Shown here one piece after another: positions 25,343 through 34,025 of a stretch of 64,000 nucleotides of DNA. The stretch comes from Saccharibacillus brassicae (lineage in GTDB: Bacteria > Bacillota > Bacilli > Paenibacillales > Paenibacillaceae), in NCBI RefSeq assembly GCF_006542275.1, contig NZ_CP041217.1, forward strand, positions 2,155,501 through 2,219,500, given 5' to 3'. Every line of letters begins with the position of its first letter. Within the stretch, counting starts at the first letter, position 1. The position numbers were made by a program, and so were the translations under genes. The notes under the pieces are model-generated. The model was not told the origin of the DNA, did not search any database, and was given only the letters and a program-made list of their open reading frames with translations.

Positions 25343-26842
25343 ATGAAGTTCGCCCAATACGTCCAATACGATGCGGTCGGCCTGGCCGGGCTGCTGCGCA
25401 ACAAGGAAGTGTCGGCCGTCGAGCTGGCGCAGGCCGCTTTGTCGCGGATGGACGAAGTGAATCCGCGGCTTAACGCCGTCGTGCGCGACCGGCGCGAAGC
25501 CGCGCTCGCGGAAGCGGCGGCGATCTCCGCCCCGAGCGCGGAGCGCCCGTTTGCCGGCGTGCCGTACCTGCTCAAAGACATTTCGCAGGCGCTCGCAGGC
25601 GAGCCGCTCACTTCCGGCTCGGCCCTGCTGCAGGGCAACGTCGCGCGCCGCGATTCCAATTACGTCGCCCGCCTGCGGGCCGGCGGCCTGATCCCGCTCG
25701 GCCACACGAATACGCCCGAATTCGGGCTCAAGAACATTACCGAACCGGCCCTATACGGGCCGGCGCGCAATCCGTGGAATCCGGAGTATTCCCCGGGCGG
25801 CTCCAGCGGCGGCGCGGCGGCCGCGATCGCCTCGGGCATCGTGCCCGCCGCCGGCGCGAGCGACGGCGGCGGTTCGATCCGCATCCCGGCGTCGTTCACC
25901 GGCCTGTTCGGCCTCAAGCCGACGCGCGGCCGGACCCCGGTCGGCCCCGGCATCGGCCGCCAATGGCAGGGCGCGTCGATCGACTTCGCCCTGTCGCGCA
26001 CCGTGCGCGATAGCGCGGCGCTGCTGGACCTGCTGCAAATCGTGCAGCCCGAAGCCGCGTTCCAGACGCCGCTCTATCCGGGCGTCTACGCCCAAGACAT
26101 GCTCGCGCCTCATCCGCGCCCGCTGCGGATCGCCTTTACGACCGCGTCGCCGGTCGGCACGCCCGTCGGCGAAGACGCCGTGCAGGCCGTGCTGAAGACC
26201 GTCCGCTGGCTGGAAAGCCAGGGCCACGAGGTCGAAGAAAAGCTCAGCCCGGTCAACGGCGTCCGCCTGATGGAAAACTATTACACGATGAACGCGGGCG
26301 AAGTGTCCGCCATGTTCATCTCGCTGGAGCGCATGCTCGGCCGCGACATCCGGCCCGAAGAGGTGGACATCATCACGTGGGTGTTCGCCGAAGCCGGCAA
26401 AAACGTCTCCGCCGCCGAGTTCGTGCACAGCCTGAACGAATGGGACGTCGCCGCGGCGCAGATGGCCGAATTGTCGGCACGCTACGATCTGTACGTGACG
26501 CCGGCAAGCGCCCTGCCCGCTCCGCGCGTCGGCGAGCTGACGCATACGCCGGAGCAGGCCGCTCCGTGGATGCGCGTGAGCGAGCTTTCCGCCGGCGAAC
26601 AGCGGCAGATGCTGTACGACATTTTCGAGCGCAGCCTGACGTATACGCCGTTTACGCAGCTCGCCAACCTGACCGGCCAGCCCGCGACCAGCCTGCCGCT
26701 GCACCTGACCGAAGACGGCCTGCCGCTCGGCGTGCAGATGATCGCCGCCAAAGGGCGCGAAGACCTGCTGCTGCGCATCGCCGCGCAGCTGGAGCAGTCC
26801 GACCTGTGGGTCGGCATGCAGGGCAATCCGATGCTCGGCTGA
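25343..26842 (+). CDS. Amidase (amidase signature family)
   Basis: 499 residues from the ATG at 25343. The Ser-cisSer-Lys triad of the amidase signature family is visible: Lys in PYLLKDIS, cis-Ser in SPGGSSGGAAAAIASG, and nucleophile Ser in ASDGGGSIRIPASFTGLFGLKPTRGR. These enzymes hydrolyse amides to the acid and ammonia. The closing QLANLTGQPATSLPLHLTEDGLPLGVQMI is also typical. It is not GatA of the glutamyl-tRNA amidotransferase, because no gatC or gatB is adjacent. Substrate unknown. Confidence 0.92.
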   Translation: MKFAQYVQYDAVGLAGLLRNKEVSAVELAQAALSRMDEVNPRLNAVVRDRREAALAEAAAISAPSAERPFAGVPYLLKDISQALAGEPLTSGSALLQGNVARRDSNYVARLRAGGLIPLGHTNTPEFGLKNITEPALYGPARNPWNPEYSPGGSSGGAAAAIASGIVPAAGASDGGGSIRIPASFTGLFGLKPTRGRTPVGPGIGRQWQGASIDFALSRTVRDSAALLDLLQIVQPEAAFQTPLYPGVYAQDMLAPHPRPLRIAFTTASPVGTPVGEDAVQAVLKTVRWLESQGHEVEEKLSPVNGVRLMENYYTMNAGEVSAMFISLERMLGRDIRPEEVDIITWVFAEAGKNVSAAEFVHSLNEWDVAAAQMAELSARYDLYVTPASALPAPRVGELTHTPEQAAPWMRVSELSAGEQRQMLYDIFERSLTYTPFTQLANLTGQPATSLPLHLTEDGLPLGVQMIAAKGREDLLLRIAAQLEQSDLWVGMQGNPMLG

Positions 26843-27090
26843 CCGGCCCCGGCGCGGAATCCGAGCCCGGAGCCCGGACGCCTTTTGAAGACCGCCGTCT
26901 CCGGTCCGCGGCCCTCGCAAGCGGCGGCTCTCGCCCGAACGCCGTCTGGTCTGGCACCGCCGAGCGTACCCTGCCCGATCCGCATGCGTCCGTATGCGCC
27001 GACCGCAAGGCACCGGCTGCGAGACACCGGCTGCGAAGCCTGCCTTCGAGGTCCTGCCTTCGAGGCCTCACCTCGAGGCCCGTACAACCA
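26843..27090. other. Intergenic region with two pairs of 12-bp direct repeats
   Basis: No gene recognised. CACCGGCTGCGA occurs at 27011 and 27025, and CTGCCTTCGAGG at 27040 and 27054; both pairs are spaced 14 bases. Confidence 0.6.
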
Positions 27091-27131
27091 AAAAGCCGTC
27101 CCGACCGCGTTTGCGGACAGGGACGGCTTTT
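27091..27131. terminator. Bidirectional terminator between amidase and NTF2-like genes
   Basis: AAAAGCCGTCCC / GGGACGGCTTTT stem enclosing a CCGC-GTTT-GCGG hairpin, with T runs on both strands. It separates two convergent genes. Confidence 0.9.
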
Positions 27132-27161
27132 CCTTTTCGGCGTATTGCCCCGCGCTTCCCG

Positions 27162-27515
27162 TCACTCCGAGACGAACCAGGCGGCCGTAATGCGGCCGCT
27201 GTGCGTGTCGTAGATCGCGGCGGCCTGCGTGACCGCGTCCGATCCGGCCCGGGTCACATGCTCGTGGTCGATGACCCGGCTGCCGAGCACCATGCGGTTG
27301 ACGAGCTTGGCCTGCACTTTGTCGAGCTCGAACCGTGTGCGGTAGCGCTCGCGCATCTGCTCGCGCCCTTCGGCGATCAGCGTCCCGCCCGGCAGCACGT
27401 ACAGCTTCGCGTCTTCGGCATACACGTCCAGAAAGCCCTCCAGGTCGTGGGCGTTATAGCAGTCGAGCTGGCGCTGGGCCAACTCTTCGGCGGTCTCGAA
27501 TCGGGATTCCGTCAT
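27162..27515 (-). CDS. SnoaL/NTF2-like fold protein
   Basis: 117 residues from the ATG at 27515 (GGAGAGG 6 bases upstream; in-frame ATGs further up lack a site). The pattern ELAQRQLDCYNAHDLEGFLDVYAEDAKLYV followed by EQMRERYRTRFE and the beta-rich end TQAAAIYDTHSGRITAAWFVSE is that of the nuclear-transport-factor-2 / SnoaL-like fold. Such small proteins include isomerases and binding proteins; no catalytic assignment is possible. Single gene. Confidence 0.85.
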   Translation of the reverse strand: MTESRFETAEELAQRQLDCYNAHDLEGFLDVYAEDAKLYVLPGGTLIAEGREQMRERYRTRFELDKVQAKLVNRMVLGSRVIDHEHVTRAGSDAVTQAAAIYDTHSGRITAAWFVSE

Positions 27516-27606
27516 GTTCTTCTTCCTCTCCGCTGCGGGAATATGATCGTGCTTCTCCATTGTACCTGCCGCGGGCCCAGGCTTCACCCTTCATTTGCGC
27601 TGCCGA

Positions 27607-27633
27607 TTGCTTCGCCCCGTTTTCGTGTAATAA
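27607..27633 (+). promoter_or_regulatory. Possible promoter of the DUF72 gene
   Basis: TTGCTT and TAATAA are 15 bases apart. If used, the transcript starts near 27640, so translation must begin downstream of that, in agreement with the non-standard start at 27675. Confidence 0.35.
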
Positions 27634-27674
27634 GAAGAAAAAGGCTTCTCAGCGCCGGACGAGGAGGGATTCCC

Positions 27675-28577
27675 ATCATCACGATCGGACTTACGAATTT
27701 TAGCGACCACGACGAACTATACGGCAAAAAGAAACCCGCCGAACGGCTGCCCGCCTACAGCGAGACGTTCAAGCTGGTCGAGTTGGACAGTTCGTTTTAC
27801 GCGATCCAGCCCGTCAAAAATTATGAGAAATGGGTGTCCCAGACGCCGGACGATTTCGGGTTCGTCATCAAGGCGTATCAGGGCATGACCGGGCATCTGC
27901 GCGAGAAAAAGAATTATTTTGACACGCCGGAAGAGATGTTCGCCGCTTTTCATACGAGCCTTGCGCCCGTCATCGAAGCGGACAAACTGACGATGACGCT
28001 GTTCCAATACCCGCCCTGGTTCGACTGCACCCGCGAGAACGTGGAGAAGCTGCGCGTCACGCGCGAATTCATGAAGGACGTGCCGTGCGCACTCGAATTC
28101 CGGCACCAATCGTGGTATTCGCCGCAGTTCCGCGACAAGACGCTTGATTTTATGCGCAAAGAAGGCTGGATTCAGACCGTCGTCGACGAACCGCAGGCCG
28201 GCAGCGGATCGATTCCGATCATCGCGCACGCGACGAGCGACGAAGCGACCTATGTGCGGATGCACGGACGCAACGTCGGCGGCTGGCACAAGAGCAGCGA
28301 TCCGAACTGGCGCAAGCTGCGCTATCTGTACCGCTACAGCACCGAGGAGTTGACCGAATGGCGCGATATCCTGCTCGACCTGGACAAGCAGAGCAAGCAT
28401 GTGTACGTCGCGTTCAACAACAACTCCGACAAGGACGCCACGCCCAACGCGCTGGAGCTGATGGAACTGCTCGGCCAGCCGATTCCCGCCGGAGCGCCGT
28501 GGCCGCCGCCGGAACAAGCCGGGCAGGCGGCGCAGGCCGACGAACCGGAACAACCGCAGCAGGAGAAACTGTTCTAA
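27675..28577 (+). CDS. DUF72 family protein (YunF/YecE-like), apparent ATC start
   Basis: About 300 residues. The N-terminal strand IGLTNFSDHDELYGKK and the later LVELDSSFYAIQP, QYPPWFDC, ALEFRHQSWY, VVDEPQ, TYVRMHGRN and YVAFNNN segments match the DUF72 barrel family, whose function is unknown. No ATG, GTG or TTG is in frame near the 5' end. GAGGAGG at 27661-27667 points to ATC at 27675 (7 bases from GGAGG) or the adjacent ATC at 27678; ATT at 27669 is too close. The C-terminal tail is Pro/Gln/Ala-rich. Database annotation may place the start elsewhere. Confidence 0.85.
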   Translation: MITIGLTNFSDHDELYGKKKPAERLPAYSETFKLVELDSSFYAIQPVKNYEKWVSQTPDDFGFVIKAYQGMTGHLREKKNYFDTPEEMFAAFHTSLAPVIEADKLTMTLFQYPPWFDCTRENVEKLRVTREFMKDVPCALEFRHQSWYSPQFRDKTLDFMRKEGWIQTVVDEPQAGSGSIPIIAHATSDEATYVRMHGRNVGGWHKSSDPNWRKLRYLYRYSTEELTEWRDILLDLDKQSKHVYVAFNNNSDKDATPNALELMELLGQPIPAGAPWPPPEQAGQAAQADEPEQPQQEKLF

Positions 28578-28582
28578 CTCGC

Positions 28583-28630
28583 AAAAAGACCGCTCCGATG
28601 CGTAAACGACGCATCGCGAGCGGTCTTTTT
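28583..28630. terminator. Terminator between DUF72 and nitroreductase genes
   Basis: AAAAAGACCGCTC and GAGCGGTCTTTTTTT with an inner GATGCGT / ACGCATC stem. It works for both convergent genes. Confidence 0.9.
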
Positions 28631-28690
28631 TTCTGTGATAGCCATTCTTTTTCCCTAATTGTGATTCCCGTGATGAGGGTCCGCCGCGCC

Positions 28691-29293
28691 TTACTTAAAC
28701 CATTTCAGGCGTTCTTCGAGCGGCTTGAACTGCTTCTCGCCGGCCGGGGCCGTCGGCTTGCCGAACGGCATCTGCGCGATCAGCTTCCAGCTCTCCGGGA
28801 TGTCCCATTCCGGCTTGACCTTCTCGTCGATCAGCGGATTGTAATGCTGGAGCGAAGCGCCGTAGCCTTCCGCTTCGAGCAGCGTCCAGATCGCGTACTG
28901 GTGCATGCCCGAAGACTGCTGCGACCAGATCGGGAAATTGTCCTGATACGCCTGGAACTGCTCCTGCATGCCGCGGATAACCGATTCGTCCTCGAAGAAG
29001 AGAATGGTGCCGTAGCCCGCTTTGAAGCTGTCCATTTTTTCCTGCGTCGGCCCGAAGCTGCCTTCCGGCACGATTTCTTTTAGGATGCCTGTCGTGAAGT
29101 CCCACAGTTTGTCGTGATGCTCGCCGAGCAGGACGACGACGCGCGCGCTCTGCGAATTGAATGCCGACGGCACGTGCAGCAGCGCCTGCTCGATCAGCTC
29201 GCGGATTTTGTCGTCGGATGCTGTCTGTTCCTTGCTGATTCCGTAAATACTGCGTCTGTTTTGCATCAGTTCCAGCATGTTTTCGGTCGTCAA
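28691..29293 (-). CDS. Nitroreductase-family protein (Hbn1/Frm2-like)
   Basis: 200 residues from a TTG start at 29293 (GGGGAGG 8 bases upstream); an ATG at 29278 is the alternative. The N-terminal MLELMQNRRSIYGISKEQ and the PSAFNSQSARVVVLLGEHHDKLWD segment are those of the FMN-binding nitroreductase subgroup related to yeast Hbn1/Frm2. The EGYGASLQHYNPLID region follows the family pattern. It probably reduces nitro or quinone compounds with NAD(P)H; the substrate is unknown. Confidence 0.85.
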   Translation of the reverse strand: MTTENMLELMQNRRSIYGISKEQTASDDKIRELIEQALLHVPSAFNSQSARVVVLLGEHHDKLWDFTTGILKEIVPEGSFGPTQEKMDSFKAGYGTILFFEDESVIRGMQEQFQAYQDNFPIWSQQSSGMHQYAIWTLLEAEGYGASLQHYNPLIDEKVKPEWDIPESWKLIAQMPFGKPTAPAGEKQFKPLEERLKWFK

Positions 29294-29415
29294 GAAAAAC
29301 GCCTCCCCAAAGTTGGTCCGCTTCCGCAAAGATCCCGCAAACGGCACAGTTTATCATTACCCCCTGCGGCTCCCTATTCAAGCAGGCCGGCTCAATCGTT
29401 CCCTTATCTTTTCCA

Positions 29416-29429
29416 TGTAAGCGTTAACG
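29416..29429. promoter_or_regulatory. cre-like site (CcpA) upstream of the alpha-amylase gene
   Basis: TGTAAGCGTTAACG fits the catabolite-responsive element consensus TGWAANCGNTNWCA at 13 of 14 positions. It lies about 300 bases before the amylase start. Amylase genes are classic CcpA targets in Bacillales; binding here is inferred. Confidence 0.5.
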
Positions 29430-29472
29430 AAATCCCTATCGATTTATTCTGCCCACAAAAAAAATCCGGCTC

Positions 29473-29499
29473 GTTTAAGCCCCCCATCCTTTTGGGTAA
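29473..29499 (+). promoter_or_regulatory. Sigma-B-like promoter upstream of the alpha-amylase gene
   Basis: GTTTAA and GGGTAA separated by 15 bases, the same two hexamers as at the csbD-like gene. The -10 element ends 227 bases before the ATG, so the leader would be long. Confidence 0.5.
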
Positions 29500-29725
29500 C
29501 TTGTATTATTCCTTTAGCGAGCGAGCCACTCTTTCTTCGTCATCGAAAAGAGATCCGGCATCCCGATCGCGACTTTCCAACGCAGCGTTCCTTACCGATT
29601 ACCCCGGACGCCCATGCGTCTTTTATCTACATGACGGCCTGATGGCATCCGGCTTCCGAGTTCGCTTTTACGGACATCCGCATACGCAGCCGAACCCCAA
29701 CATATTCGAGGAGGTTTTTTTTAAC

Positions 29726-31216
29726 ATGCCCGCTAACCACACAATGATGCAATTTTTTGAATGGCACGTAGATGCCGACGGTCAGCATTGGAACCGACTC
29801 AAGGAAATGGCTCCCGAACTCAAGCAATGGGGCATTGACTCCGTCTGGATTCCGCCTGTCACCAAAGGCCAATCCGCGGAAGATACCGGCTACGGCGTAT
29901 ACGATTTGTACGATCTGGGCGAATTCGACCAGAAAGGCACGGTCCGGACCAAATACGGCACGAAGGAAGAATTGAAAAGCGCTATCGCGGCCTGCCACGA
30001 ATTCGGCGTTGCCGTCTACGTCGACCTGGTCATGAACCACAAAGCCGGCGCGGACGAGACGGAACGGTTCAAAGTCGTCGAAGTCGATCCGAACAACCGC
30101 AACGAAGTCATCTCGGAAGAGCCGTTCGAGATCGAAGGCTGGACCAAGTTCACGTTCCCGGGCCGCGGCGAGCAGTATTCCGCGTTCAAATGGGATGCCA
30201 CCCACTTCAACGGCACGGACTTCGACAACGCGACCGGCAACAACGGCATCTACCGCATCGGCGGCGAGAACCGCGGCTGGGACGACAAGGTCGACAACGA
30301 ATTCGGCAACTACGATTACCTGATGTTCGCCAATATCGACTACCGGCTGCCGGAAGTGCGCGAAGAGATGATGGAGTGGGGCCGCTGGCTCGTCGATACG
30401 CTTCAGTGCAGCGGCTACCGCCTGGACGCGATCAAGCACATCAACCATGACTTCATCCGTGAATTCGCGGGCGAGATGATCCGCAAGCGCGGCGAAGACT
30501 TCTACATCGTCGGCGAATTCTGGAACAACGACCTGAACGCCTGCCGGGAATTCCTCGACAACGTCGATTACCGGATCGATCTGTTCGACGTCGCGCTGCA
30601 CTACAAGCTGCACGAAGCTTCGCAGTCCGGCAGCGCCTTCGACCTGACGAAAATTTTCGACGACACGCTCGTGCAGACCCACCCGACGAACGCCGTTACT
30701 TTCGTGGACAACCATGACTCCCAGCCGGGCGAATCGCTGGAATCGTGGATCGACGACTGGTTCAAGCAGAGCGCATACGCGCTGATCCTGCTGCGCCGCG
30801 ACGGGTATCCGTGCGTCTTCTACGGCGATTACTTCGGTATCGGCGGCGAGAACCCGATCGAAGGCAAGAAAATGGCGATCGATCCGCTGCTCTACGCGCG
30901 CTGCCAAAAAGCGTACGGCGAGCAGGTCGACTACTTCGACCATCCGAACACGATCGGCTGGGTCCGTCTGGGCAGCGAAGAAGTCGAAGGTTCCGGCTGC
31001 GCGGTCGTCATTGCGAACGGCGAACCGGGCGAGAAAAGAATGAACGTCGGCGCGGAGCGCGCGGGCGAAGAATGGATCGACCTGACGAACACGCGCGAAG
31101 ACAAGATCGTGATCGAGGAAGACGGCTTCGCCACGTTCCCGGTCAACGGCGGCAGCGTATCCGTCTGGGCGCTTCCCGAACAAGACAGCACGATGGACTG
31201 CGCCGTACAGGAGTAA
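29726..31216 (+). CDS. Cytoplasmic alpha-amylase, glycoside hydrolase family 13
   Basis: 496 residues from the ATG at 29726 (GAGGAGG upstream). No signal peptide, so it acts inside the cell. Conserved regions in order: VYVDLVMNHK (region I), GYRLDAIKHI (region II, nucleophile Asp), FYIVGEFW (region III, acid/base Glu) and FVDNHDSQP (region IV, transition-state Asp). NHTMMQFFEWHVDADG at the start is typical of the GH13 subfamily of liquefying amylases of Bacillus. It hydrolyses internal alpha-1,4 bonds of starch or glycogen-like glucans. Monocistronic. Confidence 0.95.
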   Translation: MPANHTMMQFFEWHVDADGQHWNRLKEMAPELKQWGIDSVWIPPVTKGQSAEDTGYGVYDLYDLGEFDQKGTVRTKYGTKEELKSAIAACHEFGVAVYVDLVMNHKAGADETERFKVVEVDPNNRNEVISEEPFEIEGWTKFTFPGRGEQYSAFKWDATHFNGTDFDNATGNNGIYRIGGENRGWDDKVDNEFGNYDYLMFANIDYRLPEVREEMMEWGRWLVDTLQCSGYRLDAIKHINHDFIREFAGEMIRKRGEDFYIVGEFWNNDLNACREFLDNVDYRIDLFDVALHYKLHEASQSGSAFDLTKIFDDTLVQTHPTNAVTFVDNHDSQPGESLESWIDDWFKQSAYALILLRRDGYPCVFYGDYFGIGGENPIEGKKMAIDPLLYARCQKAYGEQVDYFDHPNTIGWVRLGSEEVEGSGCAVVIANGEPGEKRMNVGAERAGEEWIDLTNTREDKIVIEEDGFATFPVNGGSVSVWALPEQDSTMDCAVQE

Positions 31217-31263
31217 GCTTGCGTCTGGCGCCTGGAGCGGCTTCGGACGGCTGTGAGCCGTTG

Positions 31264-31293
31264 CGGGCCGGGGAGCGCAAGTTCCCCGGCCCG
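31264..31293. other. GC-rich hairpin downstream of the amylase gene
   Basis: CGGGCCGGGGA / TTCCCCGGCCCG arms with a 7-nt loop and no T run. It may terminate or stabilise the amylase transcript. Confidence 0.5.
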
Positions 31294-31328
31294 ACCGTCC
31301 GCGTCCTGTGCGTGTGTCATACCAACAG

Positions 31329-31374
31329 CCCGTTAGAAGCGAATCCGCCGAAAGGCGAATTTGCGGCTAACGGG
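31329..31374. other. Long imperfect hairpin between amylase and LysE genes
   Basis: CCCGTTAG / CTAACGGG outer arms with inner GCGAATCCGCC / GGCGAATTTGC. There is no T run. Its position near the end of the convergent LysE gene suggests a terminator-like role. Confidence 0.5.
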
Positions 31375-31385
31375 TTGCTTGGCGT

Positions 31386-32021
31386 TCAGCCGCGCGGCAG
31401 CTCCTGCAGCAGATTCCACGCCAGCACCAGCGCGGTGCCCCAGATGAACAGCGCCGAGCCGCGGTTGAACCGCAGCATCAGCCGGCCGCCGCCGTCGAAG
31501 CGGCGCAGCACCGAACCGGCTCCGGCCAGGCCGGCGAACCAGATCCACGAGACGGCGACGCAGGCCGCCGCAAAGCGCACTTGGTCCGCGCCGGCGTAAG
31601 CGAGCGCGCTCGTCCCGATCACGCCGATCGTATCGAGCAGCGCGTGCGGATTGAGCAGCGATACCGAAGCGGCGAACAGGATCTGCTTCGCCGGCGGCAG
31701 CGCCCGGGTAGGCGCGGCGGAGCCGCCCTGCGCTTCGGCCGGGCGCGACCGCCAGAGAGAGAAGCCCATATAGGCGAGAAAAGCGATCCCGGCCAGCATC
31801 AGGGCGAGGCGAAGCCCTTCGAACTCCAGCACGACGGCGGAGACGCCGAATACGGCGAGCAGGATCAACAGCGTGTCGCACAGCGAAGCCGCGACCACCG
31901 CCGGCAGGGCGCCAGGCAGGCGCGGCTGGGCCGCGCCCTGGGTAAACACAAATACGTTCTGCACGCCAAGCGGCAGAATCAGGCCGAGAGCCAGCACGAA
32001 TCCGTGCAGGATGGCTTCCAT
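31386..32021 (-). CDS. LysE/ArgO-type amino acid exporter
   Basis: 211 residues with six hydrophobic segments. The N-terminal GFVLALGLILPLGVQNVFVFTQG motif is characteristic of LysE/ArgO exporters of basic amino acids, and SLLNPHALLDTIGVIG in the second half is the matching repeat. These use the proton gradient to release excess Lys or Arg. The substrate is not proven by sequence. The ATG at 32021 has GGAG about 11 bases upstream. Single gene; no LysG-type regulator is next to it. Confidence 0.9.
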   Translation of the reverse strand: MEAILHGFVLALGLILPLGVQNVFVFTQGAAQPRLPGALPAVVAASLCDTLLILLAVFGVSAVVLEFEGLRLALMLAGIAFLAYMGFSLWRSRPAEAQGGSAAPTRALPPAKQILFAASVSLLNPHALLDTIGVIGTSALAYAGADQVRFAAACVAVSWIWFAGLAGAGSVLRRFDGGGRLMLRFNRGSALFIWGTALVLAWNLLQELPRG

Positions 32022-32122
32022 GGGGCATCGACTCCTTTGCTTGTTCCTCCCCTATGTTAAGCGATGCAAGGACGCGGTGCAGCCGGTTTTTTGCAGCGGC
32101 AAATCCGGATTCGACGCAAAAA

Positions 32123-32165
32123 ACAGGAAAAAGCCCGCCTTGTGACAAGGCGGGCTTTTTCCTGT
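32123..32165. terminator. Terminator formed by a 43-bp perfect palindrome
   Basis: Two 21-base arms (ACAGGAAAAAGCCCGCCTTG + T and its complement) around a single central G. On the minus strand it ends in TTTTTCCTG and follows the nitroreductase gene at 32201. It can act in both directions. Confidence 0.9.
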
Positions 32166-32200
32166 TCGTTTCGCGAAAGTGGGGCTTCGCGGCGGCGCGC

Positions 32201-32866
32201 TTACACCCAGCGGATGACGTCTTCCACCGGTCTGCGCGTCTGCGGCCGGGGTTCTTTGTCCCGGTAGCCGAACGCTGCCATGACGCTGACGCCGTAGGCG
32301 CCGTCTTCGAGCAGGCCCGCTTCCGCCAAAACCTCGTCCAGCTTGGCGCGGTCGAAGCCTTCGATCGGGCACGAGTCGATGCCGATCTGTGCGGCGGCGG
32401 TCATCATGTTGCCGAGCGCGATATACGTCTGCTTCGAAGCCCAGTCGAACAGGCTGCGTTCGTCGCGCAGGTCCATATGTTCTTCCTGGAACGTCTTGTA
32501 CAGATCCGTCGTCATCTTCTCGACGAGTTCGGGCGGATACTTTTTCACTTCAAGCATCTGCTCTTTCATATAGGCCGAATCGTAGCGCACGTCGCGGCGG
32601 GCCAGAATAACGACGAAGTGGCTGGCCGTCGATAGATGGCCCTGTGCGCCCCACGAGACCGGGCGCATCTTCTCGCGCAGTTCCCGATTCTGGACGACGA
32701 CGAATTTCCACGGCTCCAGACCGACCGAACTTGGCGACAGCCGCCCTGTCTCCAGAATAAAATCGAATTCCTCGGCCGGAATTTTCCGGTCGGGATCAAA
32801 AGTTTTGGTTGCATGTCTGAACCGGTACGCGTCCAGAATGTCTTGTCTTTTTGCTTCGCTGCTCAT
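32201..32866 (-). CDS. NAD(P)H-dependent nitroreductase, NfsB/YfkO type
   Basis: 221 residues from the ATG at 32866; a GTG at 32878 sits too close to GGAGG. ILDAYRFRHATKTFDPDRKI at the start and RLSPSSVGLEPWKFVVVQN form the FMN phosphate and nicotinamide site; GNMMTAAAQIGIDSCPIEGFD is the second conserved block. It reduces nitro compounds, quinones or flavin with NAD(P)H. It lies between a LysE exporter and a gene of unknown function, so context does not suggest a substrate. Confidence 0.92.
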   Translation of the reverse strand: MSSEAKRQDILDAYRFRHATKTFDPDRKIPAEEFDFILETGRLSPSSVGLEPWKFVVVQNRELREKMRPVSWGAQGHLSTASHFVVILARRDVRYDSAYMKEQMLEVKKYPPELVEKMTTDLYKTFQEEHMDLRDERSLFDWASKQTYIALGNMMTAAAQIGIDSCPIEGFDRAKLDEVLAEAGLLEDGAYGVSVMAAFGYRDKEPRPQTRRPVEDVIRWV

Positions 32867-33115
32867 AGATCCGGTCACCCTCCGATAGATGCTAAAATCG
32901 ATAATTGGTTACTTTTAATTACCGATACATTCTATCGCGTTTGCCGCCCCGGGTCAAACAGGCGAAAATTCCTTACTCCCGCTCGGCTGCGAAGGCTGAG
33001 ATAGAACCGCAAAGCGGCCGCGGCGCCGACATCCGTCCGCACGCAAAAAGCCCCGCTGCCGGCCGGGGCCGTAAACGGGGCTTTTCTTGTTGGTGCCGAC
33101 TTGAATCGGCGGCAT

Positions 33116-33712
33116 TTAGATGCTGACGTCGAAATTGCGTCCGACCCGTACGGCCTTGGCCGGTTCGGAACGGTTCTCCCACGGCTGCACCGCGCCCGGA
33201 GCGGCCGGCGGCGCGTAGAGCGACCCCAGCGAACCGAGCGCCTCCAACGAGCCGAGCATCGCTCTGGCGTAATCGTCGCCGCCTTTGGGCGCTTTGCGCG
33301 GCGCGGCGGGCTGTTCGTTGACCGACTGTTCGTGAAGTTCTTCGGTCATGCTGAATTCAGGCTGCGCCTGAGGTTCCGACTCCGGATGCTCGCGATCCGG
33401 ACGTCCCTGCACGGAAGTGAATTCCGGGCGTTCCCCGTTGGCTGCGTCCAGCAGCGCGATATGCCGTTCCAGCAGCGCGATATGGCGCCGGATACGCATG
33501 GCGCGCTGTTCCCGATCCTGATCCGATACCGGAAGCTGAAGGATACGGGACAGCTCGACTTCCAGACTCGCTTTACGATTCTCCAACGGCGCCTTGCCGT
33601 GACGGCTCGGCGTGTAGGACGTATTCAGCGCGGGCAGTGCGCTGAGCGGAGCCACCGGCGAAGTTCTGCCCTGTATGCCTTGTATGCCTTGTATACTGCT
33701 CATTGAAGCCAT
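33116..33712 (-). CDS. Hypothetical protein with central helical segment
   Basis: 198 residues; start 33712 (AAGGA 7 bases upstream). No family recognised. The first 40 residues are low-complexity with a SSIQGIQGIQGR repeat. Residues ~45-90 form an amphipathic helix with a duplicated RHIALLERHIALLD, which could be a short coiled coil. The rest is Pro/Glu/Gln-rich and probably disordered. No signal peptide or membrane segment. A weak sigma-B-like element (GTTACA-N13-GGGTAA, minus strand 33921-33897) lies about 185 bases upstream. Confidence 0.65.
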   Translation of the reverse strand: MASMSSIQGIQGIQGRTSPVAPLSALPALNTSYTPSRHGKAPLENRKASLEVELSRILQLPVSDQDREQRAMRIRRHIALLERHIALLDAANGERPEFTSVQGRPDREHPESEPQAQPEFSMTEELHEQSVNEQPAAPRKAPKGGDDYARAMLGSLEALGSLGSLYAPPAAPGAVQPWENRSEPAKAVRVGRNFDVSI

Positions 33713-34025
33713 CCGCCTTTCCTTGTCAAAATGAAAAACGTCGAATTTCAAATGCGCTGCACAAACTTAAGCCGTGTATTTCATTCATGTGTTGAAGCAC
33801 TTGCTGCGGTTGTGATCACACAGGTTGGACAGGCGCAAGCGGTTCGTCGGCTGGAGCAGAGCGAAGTAGATTACGAAGGTTGTGATTCCGTAATCATTAC
33901 CCCGTTTTCAAACTTTGTAACGGCCTTCCGCAAAAAAAATGTAAATTCAGGCATAAACGGATAATATAAGTTAGCCTGCAAGCAAAACTTGATATTTCGC
34001 GGTTCCGTTACCGCAAATCGCCTGC
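33713..34025. other. AT-rich intergenic region with small inverted repeats
   Basis: No convincing gene. A GATTACG / CGTAATC inverted repeat spans 33869-33895 and the palindrome TGTGATCACA lies near 33813. The region is clearly more AT-rich than its surroundings and probably holds the promoter of the gene at 33116-33712. Confidence 0.5.

Noticed and set aside
33731-33964. 77-residue plus-strand reading frame
   Set aside because: No ribosome binding site, no family resemblance, AT-rich base composition unlike the genes here, and it overlaps the probable promoter of the minus-strand gene.
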